A stretch of DNA of 8,933 bases from Betaproteobacteria bacterium UBA3031. Lineage in GTDB: Bacteria; Pseudomonadota; Gammaproteobacteria; Burkholderiales; Eutrophovitaceae. Of this stretch, positions 1 to 7,286 are shown piece by piece. The notes under the pieces were generated by a model, which ran no database searches, had not been told where the DNA came from, and saw only the letters and a list, made by a program, of their open reading frames with translations. Position 1 is the first letter of the stretch. Every line of letters begins with the position of its first letter. The stretch covers positions 37,665 to 46,597 of the forward strand of contig DFDI01000002.1 of assembly GCA_002367635.1 (NCBI GenBank). The letters run 5' to 3'. Both the position numbers and the translations under genes were made by a program.

Positions 1-1898
1 ATCCCCACAACTGCTCCATTAGTGCCTACATATTTGCGCCAGAAATCTGTAACACCCGCCTCAACCGCAACTTTAGGCAACGCTGTCGGCAAAACATCCT
101 CGCGATATCCAGCCTCCTGCCTATCAAAAACATTGGTAGAAGGCATCGACACAACACGAGTTGCAATTCCTTCGTCCTGTAATATTTTTTGAGCGTCTAC
201 CGCAAGCGACACCTCCGACCCCGTCGCCAAAATTATTGCTTCAGGATGCTCTAAATTACGCAATACGTAAGCGCCCTTGGAAATATTTTTAATTTGTTCG
301 TTTGTTTTCTCTTGGTGCGGCACGCCCTGTCGCGTCGCGAGTAAGCAACTTGGCCCGTCAACGCGGCCCAGCATCGCGCCCCATGCCACTAAAGTTTCCA
401 CGGCATCACACGGCCTCCACACATCTAAATTAGGTATCGTGCGCAAACTGGCTGCGTGCTCGACAGGTTGGTGGGTTGGACCATCCTCCCCTAGGCCAAT
501 CGAATCATGCGTGAAGACGAATAACGATCTGAGCTTCATTAATGCCGCCACACGCAATGCATTACGACAATAATCAGAAAACACTAAGAATGTTGCGCCA
601 TAAGGAATAAAGCCGCCATGAAGCGCGAGTCCATTCATGATGGCGGCCATCCCAAACTCTCGAACCCCATAGAACAAATAATTGCCAGAGTTCTCCTTGC
701 TCAGAGGCCTTGATCCTGACCACATCGTCAAGTTAGAGGCGGCCAAATCGGCAGATCCACCGATTAATTCATGCAAAATAGGGCCCATAAATTCCAAAGC
801 ATTTTGTGATGCCTTGCGGGTGGCCAGCTTTTCTGCCTTAACATTCCAAGCCCCAACTTCTTCGTTTAATTTTTTTGCCCATCCCTCTGGCACCTGCCCG
901 GAAAGGCGTCTTTCGAGCTCTTTACAAAGCTCTGGAAATTCGGCTTGGTATCCGGCGTGCCGTTGCCACCACTCGTCCTCGTGCGCTTGGCCGCTAGCTT
1001 GGGCATTCCATGCCGCATAAACCTCTTGCGGCATTTCGAATGGGGGATGAGGCCAACCTAAGGCCTGCCTTGTTGCCAGCACCTCATCTTCTCCCAAAGG
1101 AGCGCCATGAGCTGCGCCTGTATTTTGTTTTTTTGGCGAGCCCTTTCCGATAGTCGTCTTGCAACAAATAAGCGTTGGTTGATCACTGTTGGCTTTGGCT
1201 TTTAAAATTGCAGCATCTATTTGGTCTAGGTTATGACCATCAACGTCTTTAATCACGCCCCAGCCATAAGCTTCAAACCGCTTAGGCGTATCGTCTGAAA
1301 ACCAACTGCTTATTTCACCTTTTTCTGAATCAATAGAAATGCCGTTGTCGTCATAAAAAACAATTAGCTTATTTAACCCTAGGGTACCTGCCAAAGAACA
1401 AACCTCATGGGAGAGGCCCTCCATTAAGCACCCGTCCCCAAGAAAAACATAAGTAAAGTGATCGACAACCTCGTGTCCCGGCCGATTGAAGTCTGCCGCT
1501 AATACTTTTTCTGCTATTGCCATACCTACAGCATTGGCAACACCTTGCCCAAGTGGTCCCGTCGTAGTTTCGACCCCTGGGGTCACTCCATATTCCGGGT
1601 GTCCGGGAGTTCTTGAATGCAATTGTCTGAAACTTTTAAGATCCTCAATGCCTAAGTCATAACCAGTCAAATGAAGCAGGGAGTACAACAGCATAGAGCC
1701 ATGCCCATTGGACACGACAAAACGATCTCGATTCGCCCATTTTGGATTAGACGGGTTGTGTTTTAGATGTTTTTGCCAGAGGACCGCTGCAATATCTGCC
1801 ATACCCATTGGCATTCCAGGATGCCCTGAATTGGCTTTTTGAACCGCATCCATGGATAAGACTCGGATTGCATCCGCATACTCTATATTTTTTGGCAT
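1..1898 (-). CDS. tkt: Transketolase, C-terminus cut off by the window edge
   Basis: Thiamine-diphosphate enzyme that moves two-carbon units from ketose to aldose phosphates, cytosolic, in the non-oxidative pentose phosphate pathway. The frame is open from ATG at 1898 to base 1: 632 codons of about 660-665 usual, so about 30 C-terminal residues are missing. In order: SGHPG with His26; SNGHGS with His66; TPGHPE with His100; the ThDP/metal motif GDGCLMEG at 154-161 (Asp155), all at the same positions as in E. coli TktA; the pyrimidine-domain motif YGVREFGM with the catalytic Glu at 414; HDSIGLGEDGPTHQP in the middle domain; and LATGSEVSLA in the C-terminal domain. The start is well fixed, because an in-frame TAA lies five codons upstream. 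There is no strong Shine-Dalgarno sequence. It lies 142 bases after ntrX on the same strand, so it probably has its own promoter, though I could not identify one. No defects are visible. Confidence 0.97.
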   Translation of the reverse strand, partial: MPKNIEYADAIRVLSMDAVQKANSGHPGMPMGMADIAAVLWQKHLKHNPSNPKWANRDRFVVSNGHGSMLLYSLLHLTGYDLGIEDLKSFRQLHSRTPGHPEYGVTPGVETTTGPLGQGVANAVGMAIAEKVLAADFNRPGHEVVDHFTYVFLGDGCLMEGLSHEVCSLAGTLGLNKLIVFYDDNGISIDSEKGEISSWFSDDTPKRFEAYGWGVIKDVDGHNLDQIDAAILKAKANSDQPTLICCKTTIGKGSPKKQNTGAAHGAPLGEDEVLATRQALGWPHPPFEMPQEVYAAWNAQASGQAHEDEWWQRHAGYQAEFPELCKELERRLSGQVPEGWAKKLNEEVGAWNVKAEKLATRKASQNALEFMGPILHELIGGSADLAASNLTMWSGSRPLSKENSGNYLFYGVREFGMAAIMNGLALHGGFIPYGATFLVFSDYCRNALRVAALMKLRSLFVFTHDSIGLGEDGPTHQPVEHAASLRTIPNLDVWRPCDAVETLVAWGAMLGRVDGPSCLLATRQGVPHQEKTNEQIKNISKGAYVLRNLEHPEAIILATGSEVSLAVDAQKILQDEGIATRVVSMPSTNVFDRQEAGYREDVLPTALPKVAVEAGVTDFWRKYVGTNGAVVG

Positions 1899-2016
1899 CG
1901 TTTTAGCAACTTATACGTATCAATTAAGGGAAGTTCCATAGGCACCAAAAAACCGCTCCGTGCTGTCCAGAATAAAGGCGTTATTTTATCGTAACGACCA
2001 GTCAACGTCTTGTAAG

Positions 2017-2053
2017 CGCCATGAATTAAAAAGATCACCTTCAATTCATAGCA
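2017..2053 (-). other. Hairpin spanning the ntrX stop codon
   Basis: A perfect 7-bp inverted repeat, ATGAATT/AATTCAT (2021-2027 and 2043-2049), flanks a 15-base spacer. In the minus-strand RNA the pairing can extend to a stem of about 16 bp, 11 Watson-Crick and 5 G-U pairs, with the 5-base loop UGAUC. The ntrX stop codon (2043-2041) is inside the 5' arm. No uridine run follows the 3' arm, so it does not look like a standard rho-independent terminator. It could stabilise the 3' end of the operon mRNA, or be fortuitous given its AT content. The rest of the 142-base ntrX-tkt gap shows only a weak 5-bp repeat (CGTTA/TAACG, 1979-1996) and no convincing promoter. Confidence 0.35.
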
Positions 2054-3291
2054 TCATTTCTGCGGGATGTTTTGATTCCTAATTGCTTCAACTTTCGGTA
2101 AAGATGGGTTCTTTCAATGCCCGCCTTGGTAGCTACCCGGGACATGTTTCCCCCCTCTTTCGCGAGGTGGTATTCTAGATATTGCTTATCGAACATCTCA
2201 CGCGCCGAACGATAATCTGTATCAAAGTCAAAAGACGATGTCTCTATCATGCTCTCTCGAGCCGAGTTTTCTAATACCGCGATCACGTCATTGGTGCCAA
2301 TTTCGTCTCCAACCGAGAATTGAGCACTGGACAGCACCACAGCACACAGCTGGCTCAAATTAACCGGCCAGTCAAAGGATCGAAGCTTATTTAGCGCAGC
2401 AATCGAAAAATATTTGGCGGGATATTTCCGAAAAAGAACCGATTTTGCAATTTCAATAACATCATCAATACGATCTTTCAGTGGCGGCACGTCTACCATT
2501 GTTTCGCAGATCAATTCATAGAGTCTAATATCAAACTGCTCTTGCGCCACGAGCGAACCTAATTTAGCCGTCGAGGAGGCTATTACCCTCGTTCCAGCCT
2601 CTTGTAGGTTTCCCCAGTTGGAAACCAAATCTGCCTGTTGAGGCTTTTCTAACCGTCCGATCTCCCGGAAAAATACGACGCCCTCTCGACTGATCTCAAC
2701 TAATTGCTCACCCTTTGCTTCGTACTCTTGAGGGCTTGAAATAACAACCCAAGGTTTATTCGTTTTTTTTAATAAACTCGCACATTGGTCAGCGCCGGAA
2801 CCAGGCGCCTCTAAAAATAAAACTGGACCAGCCGTTTTCGTCAGCGCCTCACACTTTCGTTTAAGGTGCAGCGCCGCTTCGGTTTTTCCCAGCGTAACGT
2901 AAACGGGTTCGCGGGCGCTGTCTCTAGATTGATCCCTAAGAGCCGCGGAAACCGTCGACAGAAGTTTTTGTAATGCGATAGGCTTTTCTAGGAATGAGTA
3001 AGCGCCTATCCGGGTCGCCTCTACTGCGGTATCAATTGTGCCATGCCCCGACATCATTACGATCGGCATTGTCATAAGGCCTGATGACACCCACTCCTTC
3101 AGCAAACTCACCCCATCCACATCCGGCATCCAAATATCTAACAAAACAAGTTCGGGTCGAGCTTTCATAAACAGATCTCTTGCTTTTGCCGCATTTTCAG
3201 CGACATCAACCTGGTGACCCTCTTCCCGAAGAATCTCTGAAAGCAATTCACGGATCCCTATTTCATCATCGACTACAAGAATTTTGCTCAT
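2041..3291 (-). CDS. ntrX: NtrX-family response regulator with degenerate AAA+ domain
   Basis: 416-residue cytoplasmic response regulator, presumed partner of the kinase encoded just upstream. Receiver domain, about 1-120, is complete: acidic pair Asp8-Asp9, phosphoacceptor Asp52 in LLDIWMPDVDG, Ser81 in MMSGHG and Lys103 in LEKP. The central region, about 130-330, aligns with the AAA+ sigma-54 activator domain but is decayed. The Walker A site reads APGSGADQ (162-169) instead of GESGTGKE and lacks the lysine; the Walker B site reads VVFFREIGR (205-213) instead of the usual LFLDEIG; the GAFTGA loop is absent; and spacing between the two sites is about 30 residues short. The family is usually about 450-460 residues. 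Later landmarks persist, such as RVIASST (235-241) and VPPLKDR (268-274). A Fis-type helix-turn-helix (about 380-408, NMSRVATKAGIERTHLYRKL) ends the protein. ATG starts 2 bases after the ntrY stop, implying translational coupling. Inference: DNA binding controlled by phosphorylation, without sigma-54 activation. Confidence 0.93.
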   Translation of the reverse strand: MSKILVVDDEIGIRELLSEILREEGHQVDVAENAAKARDLFMKARPELVLLDIWMPDVDGVSLLKEWVSSGLMTMPIVMMSGHGTIDTAVEATRIGAYSFLEKPIALQKLLSTVSAALRDQSRDSAREPVYVTLGKTEAALHLKRKCEALTKTAGPVLFLEAPGSGADQCASLLKKTNKPWVVISSPQEYEAKGEQLVEISREGVVFFREIGRLEKPQQADLVSNWGNLQEAGTRVIASSTAKLGSLVAQEQFDIRLYELICETMVDVPPLKDRIDDVIEIAKSVLFRKYPAKYFSIAALNKLRSFDWPVNLSQLCAVVLSSAQFSVGDEIGTNDVIAVLENSARESMIETSSFDFDTDYRSAREMFDKQYLEYHLAKEGGNMSRVATKAGIERTHLYRKLKQLGIKTSRRNDAMN

Positions 3292-3293
3292 TG

Positions 3294-5462
3294 TTAAACC
3301 GTTTTTCTCAAATGTTTGGGATTTACAATTGTGTGTGATAGCGGCATGGTTATTTCAATCACCGCCCCAGCTTCTTCATTGTGAATCGCTACAACCCCAT
3401 CGTGTTCTTCAACAATTTTTCTCACTATAGCCAGACCAAGGCCGGTGCCCTTCGCCTTCGTTGTGTAATAAGGATCGAACGCTCGGCTAAGCACCTCATC
3501 GGAAAATCCAGGCCCATTATCGCGCACCCTTATATGAAGCGTACCTGATGTGGCGGTGGTCTCAATCAAAATCTCTGGCGCCACATGCTCGGAGACGGCT
3601 TGCTCTGCATTCTGAATTAAGTTATGAAGCACCTGCCTAAGCTTTCCTATGTCTCCCCACATAAATATCTCGTCAGAGGCAAGTTTCGCTTCAATAGGCG
3701 CCGCAGTTGCCCGATACAATTCAATAACGTCCAATACCAAACCATTCACATCAATCAACTCTGATTTGCGATCTGGGTTTCTAGCGTATTCATTAAATGC
3801 ATTTACCATTCCTTTCAGAGCGGCGACCTGATCAACTATCGTTTTGACGGATCGATCCAGCATCGCGGCATCGTTTCCTTCAAGCTTAGGTCCTAGTCGG
3901 TGCGATAAGCGCTCAGCTGACAACTGTATCGGAGTAAGCGGGTTTTTTATCTCGTGGGCAAGCCTTTCCGCTACCTCTCCCCAGAGAGCCAATCGTTGCG
4001 CTTGAAGCAGATGGGTCACATCATCAAAAACCACAACAAACCCGGGAAACTCGCCGCCGCTCAGTGTAGAGACTCGAACCAAAAGTGTTTTTTTAGTTTC
4101 CTCAACCGCGATCTCTACCTTGCGCTCCCATTGAGATTTGTCACCCGATAAGCCAGCTCGAATAAGCGCTCTCATCGCCTCTAAACCGTCTGCGTTAGAT
4201 GCTCCAGAAGGCAGGGCGCTCTCCAATGACTGGCCAAGAATTTCCTCAGCGCTAGGATTATATGCACGCAAGCTTAAACGCTCATCAAACGTTAATACAC
4301 CCGCAGATAACGTCTCCAAAATACTCGACAAGTACGCGTTACCTTGTGTAAGTGCTGCCTCATGCTTTTCGGCCGTCTCTTTAGCCTCAGATAGTTGACC
4401 GGTCATCACGCTAAAAGACTCTGTCAAAAATCCCAGCTCGTCCCCGCGGCTTATCGGGGCCCTTTGGCTAAAGTCACCCTGTGCTACAGCTCGAGTCCCG
4501 GCTGCCAAGAAGCCCAAAGGCGCGGACAGGCGATTGCTGAACATAACCGCCATCAGCACAACACAAAGGAGTGCGAGTCCTAAAGATAAAGTTAACGCTA
4601 ACGTGTATAGCCGCTGCAACCCATATCGTGATAACGATAGTTCCTGATAGTCGCGATAAGCCTCTTGGACCATAGCGGCATCGCGCGCAAGCCTCTCGGG
4701 TACTAATTGTGTAACCTGTAAAATTTGCATTTCTTGTTCTAGATGATTGATGGGGACGACCACCCTTAGGAGCAAACCGACTTCCCCATTCTCTTCAATG
4801 CCAGCATAGCTTTGTTGGAGTTGCGCTTGGCGTAGCATTGACTTTGTGGGGGCGAGCGGAATAAAACTATCCGCTCCAGAATTAGAAGAAGCTACTACAG
4901 CCCCCCTGGTTGTTAAAAGCGTCGCCTCACTAATAGCCGCTTGATCTCTAAGACTGTCAATGGAGGCCACTTGGGTAGCGGCATTTTGATATGAGAGGCT
5001 GACTGCCATAGAGTCCGCCTTTCTTTGCAGATCTCCTAATCCATTTTCTAGATTTGCCCGTCCAAGATTTAAACCCCCCTCAAGCGCGCTGTCTACCCGA
5101 ACATCAAACCAAGACTCAATGGAGCCCGCTAAAAACTGAACCGAGATACCATACATAACCGCGCCTGGGACCACAGAGACCATTACAAATACGAGTATCA
5201 ACCGCACCGTCAGCTTGGATCCAAACACCCCTGCTCTATAACGCCTGATGGTCACCAAGACTTGGGCGCCCACCAAAATCATCAGGACAACGATAAGCCC
5301 CACTCCAACCCCGAGAAGGATCGGCAGCTCATTAAAAACGTCACTGGTTGTCGTGATTTGTGTCGACAGCAGATATAGCAGATAAAAACCAAAACAAAGC
5401 GAAACCGTAACGATCACGCTTAGAGTCTTTTTTTTAAGATTTTTGATGTGGGTTAATTTCAT
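3294..5462 (-). CDS. ntrY: NtrY-family membrane sensor histidine kinase
   Basis: Inner-membrane histidine kinase of the NtrY family, expected to phosphorylate the adjacent NtrX. From the ATG at 5462 it is 722 residues. Predicted membrane helices lie at about 14-32, 46-72, 85-111 and 287-309, leaving a periplasmic sensor region of about 175 residues between helices 3 and 4. A HAMP domain follows (about 310-365, RGDELGFLTESF), then PAS (about 385-480), HisKA with phospho-acceptor His503 in RLAHEIKNPLTP, and the ATPase domain with N-box Asn618 (LIQNAEQAV), DNGPGF and GTGLGLAI. All catalytic boxes look intact. Start choice: the longest frame begins at GTG 5504 with 14 extra residues (MGSLVTLVSLGYGS) read over the end of the DUF4390 gene. 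I prefer ATG 5462, which forms an ATGA overlap with that gene's TGA and is preceded by a short GGA. The signal sensed cannot be told from sequence; nitrogen or redox roles are known for some family members only. Confidence 0.95.
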   Translation of the reverse strand: MKLTHIKNLKKKTLSVIVTVSLCFGFYLLYLLSTQITTTSDVFNELPILLGVGVGLIVVLMILVGAQVLVTIRRYRAGVFGSKLTVRLILVFVMVSVVPGAVMYGISVQFLAGSIESWFDVRVDSALEGGLNLGRANLENGLGDLQRKADSMAVSLSYQNAATQVASIDSLRDQAAISEATLLTTRGAVVASSNSGADSFIPLAPTKSMLRQAQLQQSYAGIEENGEVGLLLRVVVPINHLEQEMQILQVTQLVPERLARDAAMVQEAYRDYQELSLSRYGLQRLYTLALTLSLGLALLCVVLMAVMFSNRLSAPLGFLAAGTRAVAQGDFSQRAPISRGDELGFLTESFSVMTGQLSEAKETAEKHEAALTQGNAYLSSILETLSAGVLTFDERLSLRAYNPSAEEILGQSLESALPSGASNADGLEAMRALIRAGLSGDKSQWERKVEIAVEETKKTLLVRVSTLSGGEFPGFVVVFDDVTHLLQAQRLALWGEVAERLAHEIKNPLTPIQLSAERLSHRLGPKLEGNDAAMLDRSVKTIVDQVAALKGMVNAFNEYARNPDRKSELIDVNGLVLDVIELYRATAAPIEAKLASDEIFMWGDIGKLRQVLHNLIQNAEQAVSEHVAPEILIETTATSGTLHIRVRDNGPGFSDEVLSRAFDPYYTTKAKGTGLGLAIVRKIVEEHDGVVAIHNEEAGAVIEITMPLSHTIVNPKHLRKTV

Positions 5463-6046
5463 CGATCCATAACCCAGCGATACCAGGGTGACGAGACTTC
5501 CCACTTATCTGATTCCAAAGCTTCTAGCTGTAGCGCACTGGGTAGAGCGCCAGCCTCTAACCTCAATCGAACCTGGGCCTCGTACTCGACCTCCGGCATC
5601 AGCTGCTCCGCATTAAACACCGCTAAATCCATAATGATTCCCGCGGCAGCGATCGCTTGTTCTAATGTGTCAAAGCTTGTATCCCGCCCTCTCAATTTAT
5701 CCCGTATATGATATTGACGGGTAAGCGCATTATATGAAAGCCGATACGGTAAAGACGCTTCCACCACTGTTTGGTCCCAAATATTCCACCTTTGTCGCAT
5801 GACATTAAAATCAAGAACAAACGGTAACGCGACTCCTTTATGGAGAGCGTCCTGAATAATCGGACTTAGATCTATATTGAAGGTGGCGTCCAAAGAAAAA
5901 GTGGCATCCTTTTGCTGCAATTTGACGGATTGCACAATGATCCCTTCCGCAAAAGCGCTCGTCGCACACGAATAGATAATAGCTAATCGCAGAACTACTG
6001 CGATCCAATTATTTCTTTTCAAAAAGTGCGTGAAAAAATCCATCAT
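5459..6046 (-). CDS. DUF4390 family exported protein of unknown function
   Basis: 195-residue protein matching the DUF4390 family, recognised by its position between rsmB and ntrY and by its body: RWNIWDQ (about 87-93), an LPYRLSYNALTRQYHIRD stretch, and a C-terminal segment ending WEVSSPWYRWVMDR. The N-terminus looks like a signal peptide or membrane anchor: basic residues at 10-11 (KR), a hydrophobic stretch at about 14-28, and a possible signal peptidase site after Ala33 (AFA). The mature part would be periplasmic and rich in alternating, probably beta-strand, segments. Its biochemical function is unknown. The start (ATG 6046, or ATG 6043 directly after it) lies inside the rsmB end, a 38-base overlap; a TTG at 6022 would shorten the overlap to 14 bases while keeping the signal peptide. 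The stop overlaps the preferred ntrY start. Constant linkage to a sensor kinase suggests, as inference only, a role in the signal NtrY detects. Confidence 0.88.
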   Translation of the reverse strand: MMDFFTHFLKRNNWIAVVLRLAIIYSCATSAFAEGIIVQSVKLQQKDATFSLDATFNIDLSPIIQDALHKGVALPFVLDFNVMRQRWNIWDQTVVEASLPYRLSYNALTRQYHIRDKLRGRDTSFDTLEQAIAAAGIIMDLAVFNAEQLMPEVEYEAQVRLRLEAGALPSALQLEALESDKWEVSSPWYRWVMDR

Positions 6047-7277
6047 GACTATCGTTTGGCAAAATTAAGTGGCCATTATGCGCCTCATATTCAGGGTCAA
6101 TCTTTGCGTCTGATTGCCCGTTCAAAAACCATTGCACTTGTTTTTCATTTTCCTCGGGAAAGATCGAGCATGTTGTGTACAACAATTTACCACCCTTGGC
6201 TAAAACCTTCCAGGTTGCGCTTAACAATGCGCGTTGTTGGCGAACAAAACTATCTATGTCTTTTTCTCTTCTCAGCCACTTGACGTCCGGATGTCGGCGC
6301 ACGACTCCCGAGGCGCTGCAGGGGGCATCCAACAAAACTCGATCATAAGCCTCAGCATCCCACCAACTTTCTATCTTGGTCGCATCGGCCACTTGTGTCT
6401 TGGCTGTCAGATCAAGCCTGGATAAGTTCTCTTCTACTCTCAACAATCTTGTCGCATCTTTATCGAGTGCCGTTAGATGCACGTCCTCTAACTCAAGTAT
6501 ATGACATGCCTTTCCTCCAGGCGCCGAGCAGGCATCAAGCACCTTGTGTCCTGGTTGTAGATCTAATCGGGTTGCTGTTGTTTGAGCGCCTACATCCTGA
6601 ACAGATACTAATCCATCAAAAAATCCAGGTATCTGATGTACCGAAACAGGCTCATTTAAAATTACTGCCGCGTTTGCAGTGATGTTTTCGGGTCGCCGCC
6701 AGCTCACTTTTTGCTGTTCTAATGTTTTCAAATATTGCTCTAGTGAAATACGACGCGTATTCACTCGAAGCGCTAGATTCGGGTGCTGCAGACTGGAGGC
6801 AAAAACCATTGCCGCTTGGTCAGGATATTCTCGACGCAACTTTTCTATCCACCACGCTTGGTGCTGCAAGCTTGCGGCATCATTTTTAGCGGCAGCCGCT
6901 CTAATATCCCCACATTGCCTAAGATAATTACGAAGAACGCCGTTGACTAAACCCGACAGCTTTGTAAATCCCAATTGCTTCGCTGCGGAAACGGAGGCAT
7001 TCACCACCGCATGATCGGCCGCGCGGGTGAATTCAATCAGATAAATCGCAACGAGGAGCAAGTTCACAAGACCATTTGGTCTCTTCGTAACCAGTTGATC
7101 AAGTGCAAATTCTAGATAGCCTAAGTAACGCAGTGCGCCATAAACCGTATTTTTTGCCGCCGCTTGGTCACCGCGTGAATTTATTTTCCCCATTTCTTGC
7201 GGGAAAACCGTCTTGAGACTTTGGCCCAACTTAACCCTTGTGACACATGCTTGAGCGACAAGTTGAATGTCAATCAT
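6009..7277 (-). CDS. rsmB: 16S rRNA (cytosine-5-)-methyltransferase RsmB
   Basis: 422 residues, close to the 429 of E. coli RsmB (Sun/Fmu), which methylates C967 of 16S rRNA at carbon 5 using S-adenosylmethionine. The N-terminal 1-140 is a NusB-like helical RNA-binding domain (AAAKNTVYGALRYLGYLE, then VVNASVSAAKQLG and GLVNGVLRNYLR). The C-terminal half is a Rossmann methyltransferase: SAM-binding motif I with Asp248 in VLDACSAPGGKACHILEL; motif IV LDAPCSASGVVRRHPD with Cys320, the proton-handling and release cysteine; motif VI YTTCSIFPEENE with Cys370, the nucleophile. Both family cysteines are present. The start is fixed by an in-frame TGA two codons upstream of ATG 7277, and no clear Shine-Dalgarno sequence precedes it. 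It follows the fmt stop after 9 bases and its 3' end overlaps the DUF4390 gene. Confidence is high. Confidence 0.96.
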   Translation of the reverse strand: MIDIQLVAQACVTRVKLGQSLKTVFPQEMGKINSRGDQAAAKNTVYGALRYLGYLEFALDQLVTKRPNGLVNLLLVAIYLIEFTRAADHAVVNASVSAAKQLGFTKLSGLVNGVLRNYLRQCGDIRAAAAKNDAASLQHQAWWIEKLRREYPDQAAMVFASSLQHPNLALRVNTRRISLEQYLKTLEQQKVSWRRPENITANAAVILNEPVSVHQIPGFFDGLVSVQDVGAQTTATRLDLQPGHKVLDACSAPGGKACHILELEDVHLTALDKDATRLLRVEENLSRLDLTAKTQVADATKIESWWDAEAYDRVLLDAPCSASGVVRRHPDVKWLRREKDIDSFVRQQRALLSATWKVLAKGGKLLYTTCSIFPEENEKQVQWFLNGQSDAKIDPEYEAHNGHLILPNDSHDGFFHALFEKK

Positions 7278-7286
7278 AGGTCAAGA

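Noticed and set aside
277..1020. Plus-strand open frames of 98 and 112 codons (277-573, 682-1020)
   Set aside because: They lie antisense to the well-conserved transketolase frame, resemble no known family and have compositions expected of shadow frames.
1979..1996. CGTTA/TAACG repeat as an operon terminator
   Set aside because: The stem is only 5 bp with an 8-base loop and no U-run follows on the minus strand.
1979..2006. TTGACT on the minus strand in the ntrX-tkt gap as a -35 box for tkt
   Set aside because: At 16-18 bases spacing there is no acceptable -10 hexamer; the nearby TAAAAT is only 11 bases away.
3649..4583. Four plus-strand frames opposite ntrY
   Set aside because: All are antisense to conserved kinase domains, with no recognisable domains or ribosome binding sites.
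6026..6927. Plus-strand frames opposite rsmB
   Set aside because: They overlap one another and the conserved methyltransferase motifs on the other strand; no independent support.
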